Shown: positions 1 to 8,057 of the stretch, in pieces
How the letters are laid out: each line of letters opens with the position of its first letter
Numbering within the stretch: the stretch's first letter is position 1
Source of the DNA: Streptomyces olivochromogenes
GTDB lineage: Bacteria > Actinomycetota > Actinomycetes > Streptomycetales > Streptomycetaceae
DNA: 58,085 bases
NCBI RefSeq assembly: GCF_021538895.1
Contig: NZ_JADDRL010000056.1
Coordinates: 1 to 58,085, forward strand
Direction of reading: 5' to 3'
Program-made: the position numbers and the translations under genes
Notes under the pieces: generated by a model
Told to the model about the DNA's origin: nothing
Database searches by the model: none
Seen by the model: the letters and a program-made list of their open reading frames with translations, nothing else

Positions 1-197
1 GTGCCCCGGACCGGCTTGCCCGGCAGCTCGTCGTCGTCGCCGATGCCGTGCTGCCGTTTCTGCCCAGCGTGCTGCCGCACGGTGAGGAGAAACCCTCGGC
101 CGCCCACCGTGCCCGGCTCGCTCTTGCCGAAGCCGCCGGGACGGTGCTGGCCGGCGGTCTGTCCCTGCTCGGCATCGACGCACCCGAACATCTCTGA
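1..197 (+). CDS. nrtL: ArgS-related anticodon-binding protein, C-terminal end (partial)
   Basis: Only the last 64 codons are present, read in frame 3 and ending in TGA at 195-197. The peptide contains VVVADAVLPFLPSVL and ends GGLSLLGIDAPEHL. This resembles the helical DALR anticodon-binding domain at the end of arginyl-tRNA synthetases (compare the usual RLALxEAxxxVLxxGLxLLGIxAPExM pattern). In Streptomyces a stand-alone ArgS-like protein called NrtL commonly sits immediately upstream of lysA, which fits the 51-bp gap to lysA here. The catalytic part lies outside the window, so a full ArgS cannot be excluded. The symbol is inferred from context. Confidence 0.65.
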   Translation, partial: APDRLARQLVVVADAVLPFLPSVLPHGEEKPSAAHRARLALAEAAGTVLAGGLSLLGIDAPEHL

Positions 198-248
198 GGG
201 CCGGGACAAGGTCTTCAGGCAGAGACAGAGAGTCTGAGAGTCACCGTC

Positions 249-1640
249 ATGAGCCGTTCCGCACATCCCGCCGGGCCCCGCCACGCCGACGTCCTGCCCG
301 AGGGGCACTACTCGGCGCCGCCCGCCGACCTCAACGCCCTCGACGCCAAGGTGTGGTCCCAGACCGTCAGCCGTGACGCGGACGGAGTCGTCACCGTCGG
401 CGGCATCGACGTCAAGGAGCTCGCGGAGGAGTTCGGCACCCCGGCCTACGTGCTCGACGAGGCCGACTTCCGCGCCCGGGCGCGGGCCTGGCGCACCGCC
501 TTCGGTCAGGACGCCGACGTCTTCTACGCCGGCAAGGCGTTCCTCTCCCGCGCCGTCGTGCGGTGGCTGGACGAGGAAGGGCTCAATCTCGACGTCTGTT
601 CCGGCGGGGAGCTCGCCACCGCCCTGTCCGCCGGGATGCCGGCCGACCGCATCGCCTTCCACGGCAACAACAAGTCCATGGCCGAGATCGAGCGGGCCAT
701 CGAGGCCGGCGTCGGCCGGATCGTGCTCGACTCCTTCCAGGAGATCGTGCGGGTCGCCCACCTCGCGCAGTCCCTCGGGAAGCGGCAGCGGGTGCAGATC
801 CGGATCACGGTCGGCGTCGAGGCCCACACCCACGAGTTCATCGCCACCGCCCACGACGACCAGAAGTTCGGGATTCCGCTCGCCGGGGGACAGGCGGCGG
901 AGGCCGTGCGGCGGGCCCTCCAGCTCGACGGGCTGGAGCTGATCGGGATCCACTCCCACATCGGGTCGCAGATCTTCGACATGTCCGGGTTCGAGGTCGC
1001 CGCCCACCGCGTGGTCGGCCTGCTCAAGGACATCCGTGACGAGCACGGGGTCGAGCTGCCCGAGATCGACCTCGGCGGCGGGCTCGGCATCGCCTACACC
1101 AGTGACGACGATCCGCGTGAGCCGCACGAGATCGCCAAGGCGCTCACCGAGATCGTCACGCGGGAGTGCGAGGCGGCCCGGCTGCGGACCCCGCGCATCT
1201 CCGTCGAGCCCGGCCGCGCCATCGTCGGGCCCACCGCCTTCACGCTGTACGAGGTCGGCACCGTCAAGCCGCTCGACGGGCTGCGTACGTACGTCTCCGT
1301 CGACGGTGGCATGTCGGACAACATCCGCACGGCGCTGTACGACGCCGAGTACAGCGTCGCCCTCGTCTCCCGCACCTCCGACGCCCGGCCGATGCTCGTG
1401 CGTGTCGTCGGCAAGCACTGCGAGAGCGGGGACATCGTGGTCAAGGACGCCTTCCTGCCCGCCGACCTGGCGCCGGGCGACCTCATCGCGGTCCCGGCCA
1501 CCGGGGCGTACTGCCGGTCCATGGCCAGCAACTACAACCACGTGCTCCGGCCCCCGGTCGTCGCGGTCGGCGACGGCGAGGCCCGGGTGATCGTCCGGCG
1601 CGAGACGGAGGAGGACCTCCTGCGTCTCGACGTCGGATGA
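249..1640 (+). CDS. lysA: Diaminopimelate decarboxylase
   Basis: Last step of lysine biosynthesis: decarboxylates meso-diaminopimelate to L-lysine using pyridoxal phosphate (PLP), in the cytoplasm. The 463-residue protein is a typical fold-III PLP enzyme. The Schiff-base lysine is K96 in VFYAGKAF. Further family signatures are HSHIGSQI, the phosphate-binding DLGGGLGIAYT, EPGRAIVGPT, and the CESGDIV segment near the C-terminus that supplies the active-site Cys of the dimer partner. An N-terminal extension of about 40 residues precedes the barrel, as in other actinobacteria. The ATG at 249 has only a weak ribosome site. It starts the aspartate-family cluster with hom, thrC and thrB. Confidence 0.96.
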   Translation: MSRSAHPAGPRHADVLPEGHYSAPPADLNALDAKVWSQTVSRDADGVVTVGGIDVKELAEEFGTPAYVLDEADFRARARAWRTAFGQDADVFYAGKAFLSRAVVRWLDEEGLNLDVCSGGELATALSAGMPADRIAFHGNNKSMAEIERAIEAGVGRIVLDSFQEIVRVAHLAQSLGKRQRVQIRITVGVEAHTHEFIATAHDDQKFGIPLAGGQAAEAVRRALQLDGLELIGIHSHIGSQIFDMSGFEVAAHRVVGLLKDIRDEHGVELPEIDLGGGLGIAYTSDDDPREPHEIAKALTEIVTRECEAARLRTPRISVEPGRAIVGPTAFTLYEVGTVKPLDGLRTYVSVDGGMSDNIRTALYDAEYSVALVSRTSDARPMLVRVVGKHCESGDIVVKDAFLPADLAPGDLIAVPATGAYCRSMASNYNHVLRPPVVAVGDGEARVIVRRETEEDLLRLDVG

Positions 1641-1739
1641 GAGCCGCAGGTGAGGGCGCCCGAGCGACCGTGTCGGCCGGGTGCCCGCAGCGGGGCCGGA
1701 AGATCTCCGGTTTTCCTGTCCCGGCGAAATGAAATAGAC

Positions 1740-1788
1740 GTCTCACGATCCGGACTAAGGGTAGAAACTGCCGTCCGGTGAGTGAGAC
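1740..1788 (+). promoter_or_regulatory. Two-part inverted repeat in the hom leader
   Basis: GTCTCAC (1740-1746), GAT, CCGGAC (1750-1755), a 17-nt loop, then GTCCGG (1773-1778), TGA, GTGAGAC (1782-1788). The arms pair perfectly over 7 and 6 bp around a 3x3 internal loop. It lies 37 bp before the hom start and about 100 bp after lysA. The loop holds TAGAAA (1762-1767), which could be a -10 box. It may be a lysA terminator, an attenuator or an operator of hom; the sequence alone does not decide. Confidence 0.5.
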
Positions 1789-1825
1789 TGGTCCAACCGT
1801 AGACGGTATGAGGAAACGAGGTCGG

Positions 1826-3118
1826 ATGATGCGTACGCGTCCGCTGAAGGTGGCGCTGCTGGGCTGTGGGGTTGTCGGCTCAGAGGTGGCGCGCATCATG
1901 ACGACGCACGCGGACGACCTCGCCGCCCGCATCGGGGCGCCGGTGGAGCTGGCGGGCGTCGCCGTCCGCCGCCCGTCCAAGGTGCGGGAGGGCATCGACC
2001 CGAACCTCGTCACCACCGACGCCACCGCCCTCGTCAAACGCGGCGACATCGACGTCGTGGTGGAGGTCATCGGCGGGATCGAGCCCGCGCGGGCCCTCAT
2101 CACCACCGCCTTCGAGCACGGCGCCTCCGTGGTCTCCGCCAACAAGGCGCTGCTCGCCCAGGACGGGGCCGCCCTGCACGCGGCGGCGGAGGAGCACGGC
2201 AGGGACCTCTACTACGAGGCCGCCGTCGCCGGCGCCATCCCGCTGATCCGCCCGCTGCGCGAGTCCCTCGCCGGCGACAAGGTCAACCGGGTGCTGGGCA
2301 TCGTCAACGGCACGACCAACTTCATCCTCGACAAGATGGACTCCACGGGCGCCGGCTATCAGGAGGCGCTCGACGAGGCCACCGCGCTCGGGTACGCGGA
2401 GGCCGACCCCACCGCCGACGTCGAGGGCTTCGACGCCGCCGCCAAGGCCGCCATCCTCGCGGGCATCGCCTTCCACACGCGCGTGCGTCTCGACGACGTC
2501 TACCGCGAGGGCATGACCGAGGTGACGGCGGCCGACTTCGCCTCCGCCAAGGAGATGGGGTGCACCATCAAGCTGCTCGCCATCTGCGAGCGGGCGGCGG
2601 ACGGCGGCTCCGTCACCGCGCGCGTGCACCCCGCGATGATTCCGCTCAGCCACCCGCTCGCCTCCGTGCGCGGCGCGTACAACGCGGTGTTCGTCGAGTC
2701 CGACGCGTCCGGCCAGCTCATGTTCTACGGCCCCGGCGCCGGCGGTTCCCCCACCGCCTCCGCCGTGCTCGGTGACCTCGTCGCCGTCTGCCGCAACCGG
2801 CTCAACGGCGCGACGGGGCCCGGCGAGTCGGCGTACGCCGCCCTGCCCGTCTCGCCCATGGGCGACGTCGTCACGCGGTACCACATCAGCCTCGACGTCG
2901 CCGACAAACCGGGTGTTCTCGCCCAGGTAGCGACCGTGTTCGCCGAGCACGGTGTGTCCATCGATACGGTTCGGCAGCAGGGGAAGGACGGCGAGGCATC
3001 CCTCGTCGTCGTCACCCACCGCGCCTCCGACGCCTCCCTCACCGGGACCGTCGCGGCGCTGCGCAAGCTCGACACCGTGCGGGGTGTCGCCAGCATCATG
3101 CGGGTTGAAGGAGAGTAA
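1826..3118 (+). CDS. hom: Homoserine dehydrogenase
   Basis: Reduces aspartate semialdehyde to homoserine with NAD(P)H, the branch point to threonine and methionine. The start is placed at the ATG at 1826 (430 residues, beginning MMRTRPLKVALLGCGVVG), since GAGG at 1818-1821 lies close upstream and the nucleotide-binding glycine motif LLGCGVVGSEV follows within 20 residues. A longer in-frame reading from 1778 is possible but would run into the inverted repeat. Other signatures are SANKALLA, YEAAVAGAIPLI and GIVNGTTNFIL. A C-terminal ACT domain (ISLDVADKPGVLAQVATVF) suggests threonine feedback control, as is known for this family. Six bases separate it from thrC. Confidence 0.95.
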   Translation: MMRTRPLKVALLGCGVVGSEVARIMTTHADDLAARIGAPVELAGVAVRRPSKVREGIDPNLVTTDATALVKRGDIDVVVEVIGGIEPARALITTAFEHGASVVSANKALLAQDGAALHAAAEEHGRDLYYEAAVAGAIPLIRPLRESLAGDKVNRVLGIVNGTTNFILDKMDSTGAGYQEALDEATALGYAEADPTADVEGFDAAAKAAILAGIAFHTRVRLDDVYREGMTEVTAADFASAKEMGCTIKLLAICERAADGGSVTARVHPAMIPLSHPLASVRGAYNAVFVESDASGQLMFYGPGAGGSPTASAVLGDLVAVCRNRLNGATGPGESAYAALPVSPMGDVVTRYHISLDVADKPGVLAQVATVFAEHGVSIDTVRQQGKDGEASLVVVTHRASDASLTGTVAALRKLDTVRGVASIMRVEGE

Positions 3119-3124
3119 GCAGCA

Positions 3125-4183
3125 ATGACCCACCAGTGGCGCGGAATCATCGAGGAGTACCGGGACCGGCTGCCGGTATCCGACACCACGCCGGTCGTGA
3201 CGCTCCGCGAGGGCGGCACGCCCCTCGTGCCCGCGCAGGTGCTCTCCGAGCGCACGGGCTGCGAGGTCCACCTCAAGGTGGAGGGCGCGAACCCGACCGG
3301 GTCCTTCAAGGACCGCGGTATGACCATGGCCATCAGCAAGGCCAAGGAGGAAGGCGCGAAGGCGGTCATCTGCGCCTCCACCGGCAACACCTCCGCCTCG
3401 GCGGCCGCGTACGCGGTGCGCGCGGGCATGGTCTCGGCCGTGCTCGTCCCGCAGGGCAAGATCGCGCTCGGCAAGATGGGCCAGGCCCTCGTGCACGGCG
3501 CGAAGATCCTCCAGGTCGACGGCAACTTCGACGACTGCCTCACGCTCGCCCGCAATCTGAGCGACAACTACCCGGTGGCGCTGGTCAATTCGGTCAACCC
3601 GGTCCGCATCGAGGGGCAGAAGACGGCTGCCTTCGAGATCGTGGACATGCTCGGCGACGCCCCCGACATCCATGTCCTGCCGGTCGGCAACGCGGGCAAC
3701 ATCACCGCGTACTGGCGGGGGTACCGGGAGTACGCCGCCGACGGCGTGTCCTCCAAGACCCCTCGCATGTGGGGCTTCCAGGCCTCCGGCAGCGCCCCGA
3801 TCGTGCGCGGCGAGGTCGTCAAGGACCCGTCGACCATCGCCACCGCGATCCGCATCGGCAACCCCGCCTCCTGGCAGTACGCCCTGGCGGCGCGGGACGA
3901 GTCGGGCGGTCTCATCGACGAGGTGACGGACCGTGAAATCCTGCGCGCCTACCGCCTGTTGGCCGCGCAGGAGGGTGTCTTCGTGGAGCCCGCCTCGGCC
4001 GCGTCCGTGGCCGGCCTGCTGAAGGCCGCCGAGCAGGGCAAGGTCGACCCGGGCCAGCGGATCGTGTGCACGGTCACCGGCAACGGCCTCAAGGACCCGG
4101 ACTGGGCCGTCGCGGGCGCCCCGCAGCCGGTCACCGTCCCGGTCGACGCGGCCTCCGCGGCCGTACGCCTCGGCCTCGCCTGA
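3125..4183 (+). CDS. thrC: Threonine synthase
   Basis: Converts O-phosphohomoserine to threonine with PLP. It is 352 residues long, the compact class found in actinobacteria. The PLP lysine lies in NPTGSFKDRGM; the phosphate-binding glycine loop is PVGNAGNITAYW, and the substrate loop ASTGNTSAS follows the lysine. The ATG at 3125 is preceded by a good AAGGAGAG site that overlaps the end of hom, so hom and thrC are almost certainly cotranscribed and translationally linked. It ends at a TGA at 4181-4183, followed by a long non-coding gap before thrB. Confidence 0.96.
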   Translation: MTHQWRGIIEEYRDRLPVSDTTPVVTLREGGTPLVPAQVLSERTGCEVHLKVEGANPTGSFKDRGMTMAISKAKEEGAKAVICASTGNTSASAAAYAVRAGMVSAVLVPQGKIALGKMGQALVHGAKILQVDGNFDDCLTLARNLSDNYPVALVNSVNPVRIEGQKTAAFEIVDMLGDAPDIHVLPVGNAGNITAYWRGYREYAADGVSSKTPRMWGFQASGSAPIVRGEVVKDPSTIATAIRIGNPASWQYALAARDESGGLIDEVTDREILRAYRLLAAQEGVFVEPASAASVAGLLKAAEQGKVDPGQRIVCTVTGNGLKDPDWAVAGAPQPVTVPVDAASAAVRLGLA

Positions 4184-4559
4184 GAGGCCCCGGCCGGGGT
4201 CCGTTGGGGCGCTGCCACAGGCTCGTTCGGACCCCGCCACAGGGCCGCTCGGACCCTGCCACGGGGACGCTCCGGCCGTGCTCGGCACACGCCCTCCCGA
4301 GCAACCGGGCGACTCCCCATGGCGTCTTCACACGGGGACCCGTAAGAGGGGTGCACAGGGGGCATACGACACGCATCGTGCGCCTCCTGTGCGCCCTATG
4401 TCGCCACAGAACCTTCCTTCGATAGGCTGTACTGAACCCGCCCGCCGCATATGCCTCCGCATATGGCAGGGTGCCGCGCCGTTTCCGCGGCCTGAGGGCC
4501 CTCACGTACGCATCGAATGTCATTCGACAATCACGCAGCTCAAGGAGAGTCATCGAGCG
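4184..4559 (+). other. thrC-thrB intergenic region (376 bp)
   Basis: No convincing gene. It starts with three 22-bp tandem repeats (listed separately), then a GC-rich stretch. A possible -10 box, TAGGCT, lies in GATAGGCTGTACT at about 4421-4433, with no good -35 at the usual distance. The sequence from about 4440 to 4559 would be the thrB leader. thrB therefore probably has its own promoter rather than depending fully on hom-thrC read-through. Confidence 0.45.
4212..4277. repeat. 3 x 22-bp imperfect tandem repeat
   Basis: Three consecutive units of exactly 22 bp at 4212-4233, 4234-4255 and 4256-4277. Each has the form CYGCCAC-GGG-rich-CGCTCGGACC; the first two differ at four positions and the third is more diverged. 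The array begins 28 bp after the thrC stop. It contains no obvious hairpin of its own. A polymorphic minisatellite or a multi-site binding region are both possible. Confidence 0.8.
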
Positions 4560-5477
4560 ATGGCCGGTCCAGCCTTCCGCGCCGCCGCCGTCCGGGTGCG
4601 CGTCCCCGCCACCAGCGCCAACCTCGGCCCGGGCTTCGACGCCCTCGGCCTCGCGCTGGGGCTCTACGACGACGTGGTCGTCCGGGTGGCCGACTCCGGG
4701 CTGCACGTCGACATCGCCGGCGAGGGCAGCGGGACGCTGCCGCGAGACGAAAGTCACCTGCTCGTACGCTCGCTGCGCACCGCCTTCGATCTGCTGGGCG
4801 GGCAGCCCCGTGGCCTGGAAATCGTCTGCGCCAACCGCATTCCGCACGGCCGTGGCCTGGGTTCCTCCTCCGCCGCCATCTGCGCCGGAATCGTCGCCGC
4901 GCGCGCGGTGACCATAGGCGGGGAGGCGAGGCTCGACGACGCGGCCCTGCTGGAACTCGCCACCGAGATCGAGGGTCACCCCGACAACGTCGCGGCCTGT
5001 CTGCTGGGCGGATTCACCCTCTCCTGGATGGAGGCCGGTTCCGCCCGGGCCATCAGGATGGAGCCCTCCGATTCCATCGTTCCGGTGGTTTTCGTGCCCG
5101 GAAAGCCGGTCCTGACGGAGACCGCGCGCGGTCTGCTGCCGCGCACCGTGCCGCACGTCGACGCCGCCGCCAACGCGGGCCGTGCAGCCCTGCTCGTCGA
5201 GGCCCTGACCAGGCGCCCCGAGCTGCTGCTGCCCGCCACCGAGGACCGTCTCCACCAGGAGTACCGCGCCCCCGCCATGCCGGAGAGCGCCGCACTGGTG
5301 GAGCGGCTGCGCGCCGACGGGATCCCCGCCGTGATCTCCGGCGCCGGACCCACCGTCATGGCGCTTGCCGACGCCGGCACCGCCGACAAGGTGGAGGCCC
5401 TGGCCGGGGCGGACTGGGCCGCCAACCGGCTGAGTCTCGACGCACTGGGAGCGAGCGTGCTGCCGCTTGCGACCTGA
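4560..5477 (+). CDS. thrB: Homoserine kinase
   Basis: GHMP-family kinase that phosphorylates homoserine, giving the substrate of ThrC. The ATG at 4560 (305 residues, MAGPAFRAAAVRVRVPATSANLGPGFD) is chosen because AAGGAG lies at 4542-4547 and the GHMP substrate motif PATSANLGPGFDALG must be near the N-terminus. The ATP-binding motif 3 is HGRGLGSSSAAICAG, and the C-terminal glycine motif is AVISGAGPTVMAL. A much longer open reading upstream has no family similarity. It is separated from thrC by 376 bp. Confidence 0.95.
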   Translation: MAGPAFRAAAVRVRVPATSANLGPGFDALGLALGLYDDVVVRVADSGLHVDIAGEGSGTLPRDESHLLVRSLRTAFDLLGGQPRGLEIVCANRIPHGRGLGSSSAAICAGIVAARAVTIGGEARLDDAALLELATEIEGHPDNVAACLLGGFTLSWMEAGSARAIRMEPSDSIVPVVFVPGKPVLTETARGLLPRTVPHVDAAANAGRAALLVEALTRRPELLLPATEDRLHQEYRAPAMPESAALVERLRADGIPAVISGAGPTVMALADAGTADKVEALAGADWAANRLSLDALGASVLPLAT

Positions 5478-5876
5478 CACACGGTTGCCGGATTTGGAGA
5501 GGGGGAATGTTTGTTGGATCCGGTAGTGTTAACCTCAAGTCTGCACCCGACCCCACCATGGCGAGGTGCCTCGTGTCCCCGTCCGGGACAGACATTCTTC
5601 CGGGAGTCTCCCAAGCCACTCTGTGTTCCGTACGTCGTGCCTGGGCAGTACGCCGTATGCGGGCATTGAGCGGGCCGCTGGGCACGCTCCGGAATCGGTG
5701 CGACCACGCCACGTGACACTGGGTGCCACGGCTCAAGGAAGCGCCATCACCAGATATCTCTTCCGCCGCTTAGGCGGACCACCGCCCCGGCTTGGTCACA
5801 ACAAGGACCGAAGCCGGACAGCACAACCGGTCGCCGAGCCAGACAGGCCGACGTCCGCTCCAGGGAAGGACCCTTC
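5478..5876 (+). other. rho leader region (399 bp)
   Basis: No convincing gene. A likely -10 box TAGTGT (5524-5529) lies in the context CCGGTAGTGTTAACC, implying a transcript start near 5536 and a 5' leader of about 340 nt. A small hairpin GTCCC-CGTCC-GGGAC occupies 5575-5589. The remainder is pyrimidine-rich. Long leaders on rho are known in several bacteria where Rho terminates its own mRNA, so autoregulation is plausible here, but no specific motif proves it. Confidence 0.45.
5524..5529 (+). promoter_or_regulatory. Candidate -10 box for rho
   Basis: TAGTGT fits the TAgrrT type -10 used by the main vegetative sigma factor of Streptomyces, inside an extended CCGG-TAGTGT-TAACC context. A well-spaced -35 is not evident. 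The assignment rests on its position downstream of thrB and upstream of the rho leader. Confidence 0.35.
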
Positions 5877-7856
5877 GTGAGCGACACCACCGATCTGATG
5901 GGCGCACGTGTCGAGGAGACCGCTGCCGCGCCCGCCACGGACGCCTCCGCGCCTGCCACCGGTGCCGGCTCCCGGCGGCGCCGCGGTACCGGCCTCGAGG
6001 GCATGGTGCTGGCCGAGCTGCAGCAGGTCGCATCCGGCCTCGGTATCAGGGGCACCGCGCGCATGCGCAAGAGCCAGCTGATCGAGGTCATCAAGGAGGC
6101 GCAGGCGGGCGGCGGCGCCCCGGCCGCGAAGGCCGAGGAAGCCACCGAGACCAAGCCCAAGCGCCGTGCCACCTCCCGGGCCCGTACGGGTGATGAGGCG
6201 GACAAGAAGGCCGAGGCCAAGGCCGAGGCGCCCGCCGAGAAGGCCGTGGCCCAGCAGCAGATCGAGATTCCCGGTCAGCCGGCCAGCGAGGACGCGCCCA
6301 CCGAGCGCCGTCGTCGCCGTGCCACCGCCGAGGCGGGCAGCCCGGCGGGCGGTGCCGAGACCATCGCCGCCGAGGCGAAGAGCGAGCCGAAGGCCGAGTC
6401 GCCGGCCCAGCAGTCGCAGGGCGACGCCGCGAAGGGCGACGCCGGTGACGCTGACGGCCGCCGCCGCGACCGCCGTGAGCGCGGCCGGGACCGCGACCGC
6501 CGGGGCAAGGGCGACGACCAGCAGCAGGGCGGCCAGGGCGGCCAGCGCCAGCAGCAGAACCAGCCGCAGGGCGGCGGCCGTCAGGACCGCAACGCCGGTC
6601 CGCAGGACGACGACGACTTCGAGGGCGGCCGCCGGGGCCGTCGGGGCCGCTACCGCGACCGCCGTGGCCGTCGTGGCCGCGACGAGGCGGTCGCCGAGCC
6701 GCAGCTGGCCGAGGACGACGTCCTGATCCCCGTCGCGGGCATCCTGGACATCCTCGACAACTACGCCTTCATCCGTACGTCGGGCTACCTGCCGGGTCCG
6801 AACGACGTGTACGTCTCCCTCGCCCAGGTCCGTAAGAACGGCCTGCGCAAGGGTGACCACATCACCGGTGCGGTCCGTCAGCCGAAGGAGGGCGAGCGCC
6901 GCGAGAAGTTCAACGCCCTTGTCCGCCTCGACTCCGTCAACGGCATGGCGCCCGAACACGGCCGTGGCCGCCCGGAGTTCAACAAGCTGACCCCGCTCTA
7001 CCCGCAGGACCGCCTCCGCCTGGAGACGGACCCGGGCGTGCTGACCACCCGCATCATCGACCTCGTGTCGCCGATCGGTAAGGGCCAGCGCGGTCTGATC
7101 GTGGCCCCGCCGAAGACCGGCAAGACCATGATCATGCAGGCGATCGCCAACGCGATCACGCACAACAACCCCGAGTGCCACCTGATGGTCGTCCTCGTCG
7201 ACGAGCGTCCGGAAGAGGTCACCGACATGCAGCGGTCGGTCAAGGGCGAGGTCATCTCCTCGACCTTCGACCGTCCGGCCGAGGACCACACCACGGTCGC
7301 CGAGCTCGCCATCGAGCGTGCCAAGCGTCTGGTGGAGCTGGGCCACGACGTCGTCGTGCTGCTCGACTCGATCACGCGTCTGGGCCGTGCCTACAACCTG
7401 GCGGCGCCGGCCTCCGGCCGCATCCTGTCCGGTGGTGTCGACTCGACCGCGCTCTACCCGCCGAAGCGGTTCTTCGGTGCGGCGCGCAACATCGAGGACG
7501 GCGGCTCGCTGACCATCCTCGCCACCGCCCTGGTGGACACCGGGTCCCGCATGGACGAGGTGATCTTCGAGGAGTTCAAGGGCACCGGCAACGCCGAGCT
7601 CAAGCTCGACCGCAAGCTCGCCGACAAGCGCATCTTCCCGGCGGTGGACGTCGACGCGTCCGGCACCCGTAAGGAAGAGATCCTGCTCGCCCCCGACGAG
7701 CTCGCCATCGTCTGGAAGCTGCGCCGGGTGCTGCACGCCCTCGACCAGCAGCAGGCGGTCGAACTGCTCCTCGACAAGATGAAGCAGACGAAGTCGAACG
7801 CCGAGTTCCTGATGCAGATCCAGAAGACGACGCCGACGCCCGGCAACGGCGACTAG
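5877..7856 (+). CDS. rho: Transcription termination factor Rho
   Basis: Hexameric RNA helicase/ATPase that terminates transcription. The GTG at 5877 follows AGGGAAGGA at 5862-5870 and gives 659 residues, far longer than the roughly 420 of E. coli Rho. Order: an N-terminal SAP-like Rho_N helix domain (about 39-76), a long insertion (about 77-275) first Ala/Glu/Lys-rich and then Arg/Asp/Gly/Gln-rich, a cold-shock-like RNA-binding domain (from about 283), Walker A APPKTGKT (410-417), Walker B VVVLLDS, and the Q-loop region RILSGGVDS. High-GC Gram-positive Rho proteins are known to carry such insertions, which add RNA affinity. A strong terminator follows. Confidence 0.97.
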   Translation: MSDTTDLMGARVEETAAAPATDASAPATGAGSRRRRGTGLEGMVLAELQQVASGLGIRGTARMRKSQLIEVIKEAQAGGGAPAAKAEEATETKPKRRATSRARTGDEADKKAEAKAEAPAEKAVAQQQIEIPGQPASEDAPTERRRRRATAEAGSPAGGAETIAAEAKSEPKAESPAQQSQGDAAKGDAGDADGRRRDRRERGRDRDRRGKGDDQQQGGQGGQRQQQNQPQGGGRQDRNAGPQDDDDFEGGRRGRRGRYRDRRGRRGRDEAVAEPQLAEDDVLIPVAGILDILDNYAFIRTSGYLPGPNDVYVSLAQVRKNGLRKGDHITGAVRQPKEGERREKFNALVRLDSVNGMAPEHGRGRPEFNKLTPLYPQDRLRLETDPGVLTTRIIDLVSPIGKGQRGLIVAPPKTGKTMIMQAIANAITHNNPECHLMVVLVDERPEEVTDMQRSVKGEVISSTFDRPAEDHTTVAELAIERAKRLVELGHDVVVLLDSITRLGRAYNLAAPASGRILSGGVDSTALYPPKRFFGAARNIEDGGSLTILATALVDTGSRMDEVIFEEFKGTGNAELKLDRKLADKRIFPAVDVDASGTRKEEILLAPDELAIVWKLRRVLHALDQQQAVELLLDKMKQTKSNAEFLMQIQKTTPTPGNGD

Positions 7857-7953
7857 TCGCTCCACCGGGTCGGCCGAATTCGTTCGGCCGTCCCTCGGCC
7901 GCGGCCTCGTCCGTGGCTTGTCGCGCAGTTCCCCGCGCCCCTTGGGGCGCATG

Positions 7954-7993
7954 AAGGCCGCCCTCCGTCATCAGTGACGGAGGGCGGCCTTTT
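7954..7993 (+). terminator. rho terminator
   Basis: A perfect 17-bp stem (7954-7970 with 7975-7991), a TCAG tetraloop and a short T run at 7990-7993. This is a classical intrinsic terminator about 100 bp after the rho stop codon and just before the protease gene. Confidence 0.93.
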
Positions 7994-8057
7994 GGCGCTG
8001 AGATGAGTGGACGCGGCTCGCGTCCCTTCCGTCTCAAGTTCCTTTGGGGGGACTTTC

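Noticed and set aside
1880..4288. 802-residue minus-strand open frame opposite hom and thrC
   Set aside because: Antisense shadow of two well-supported genes; no motifs.
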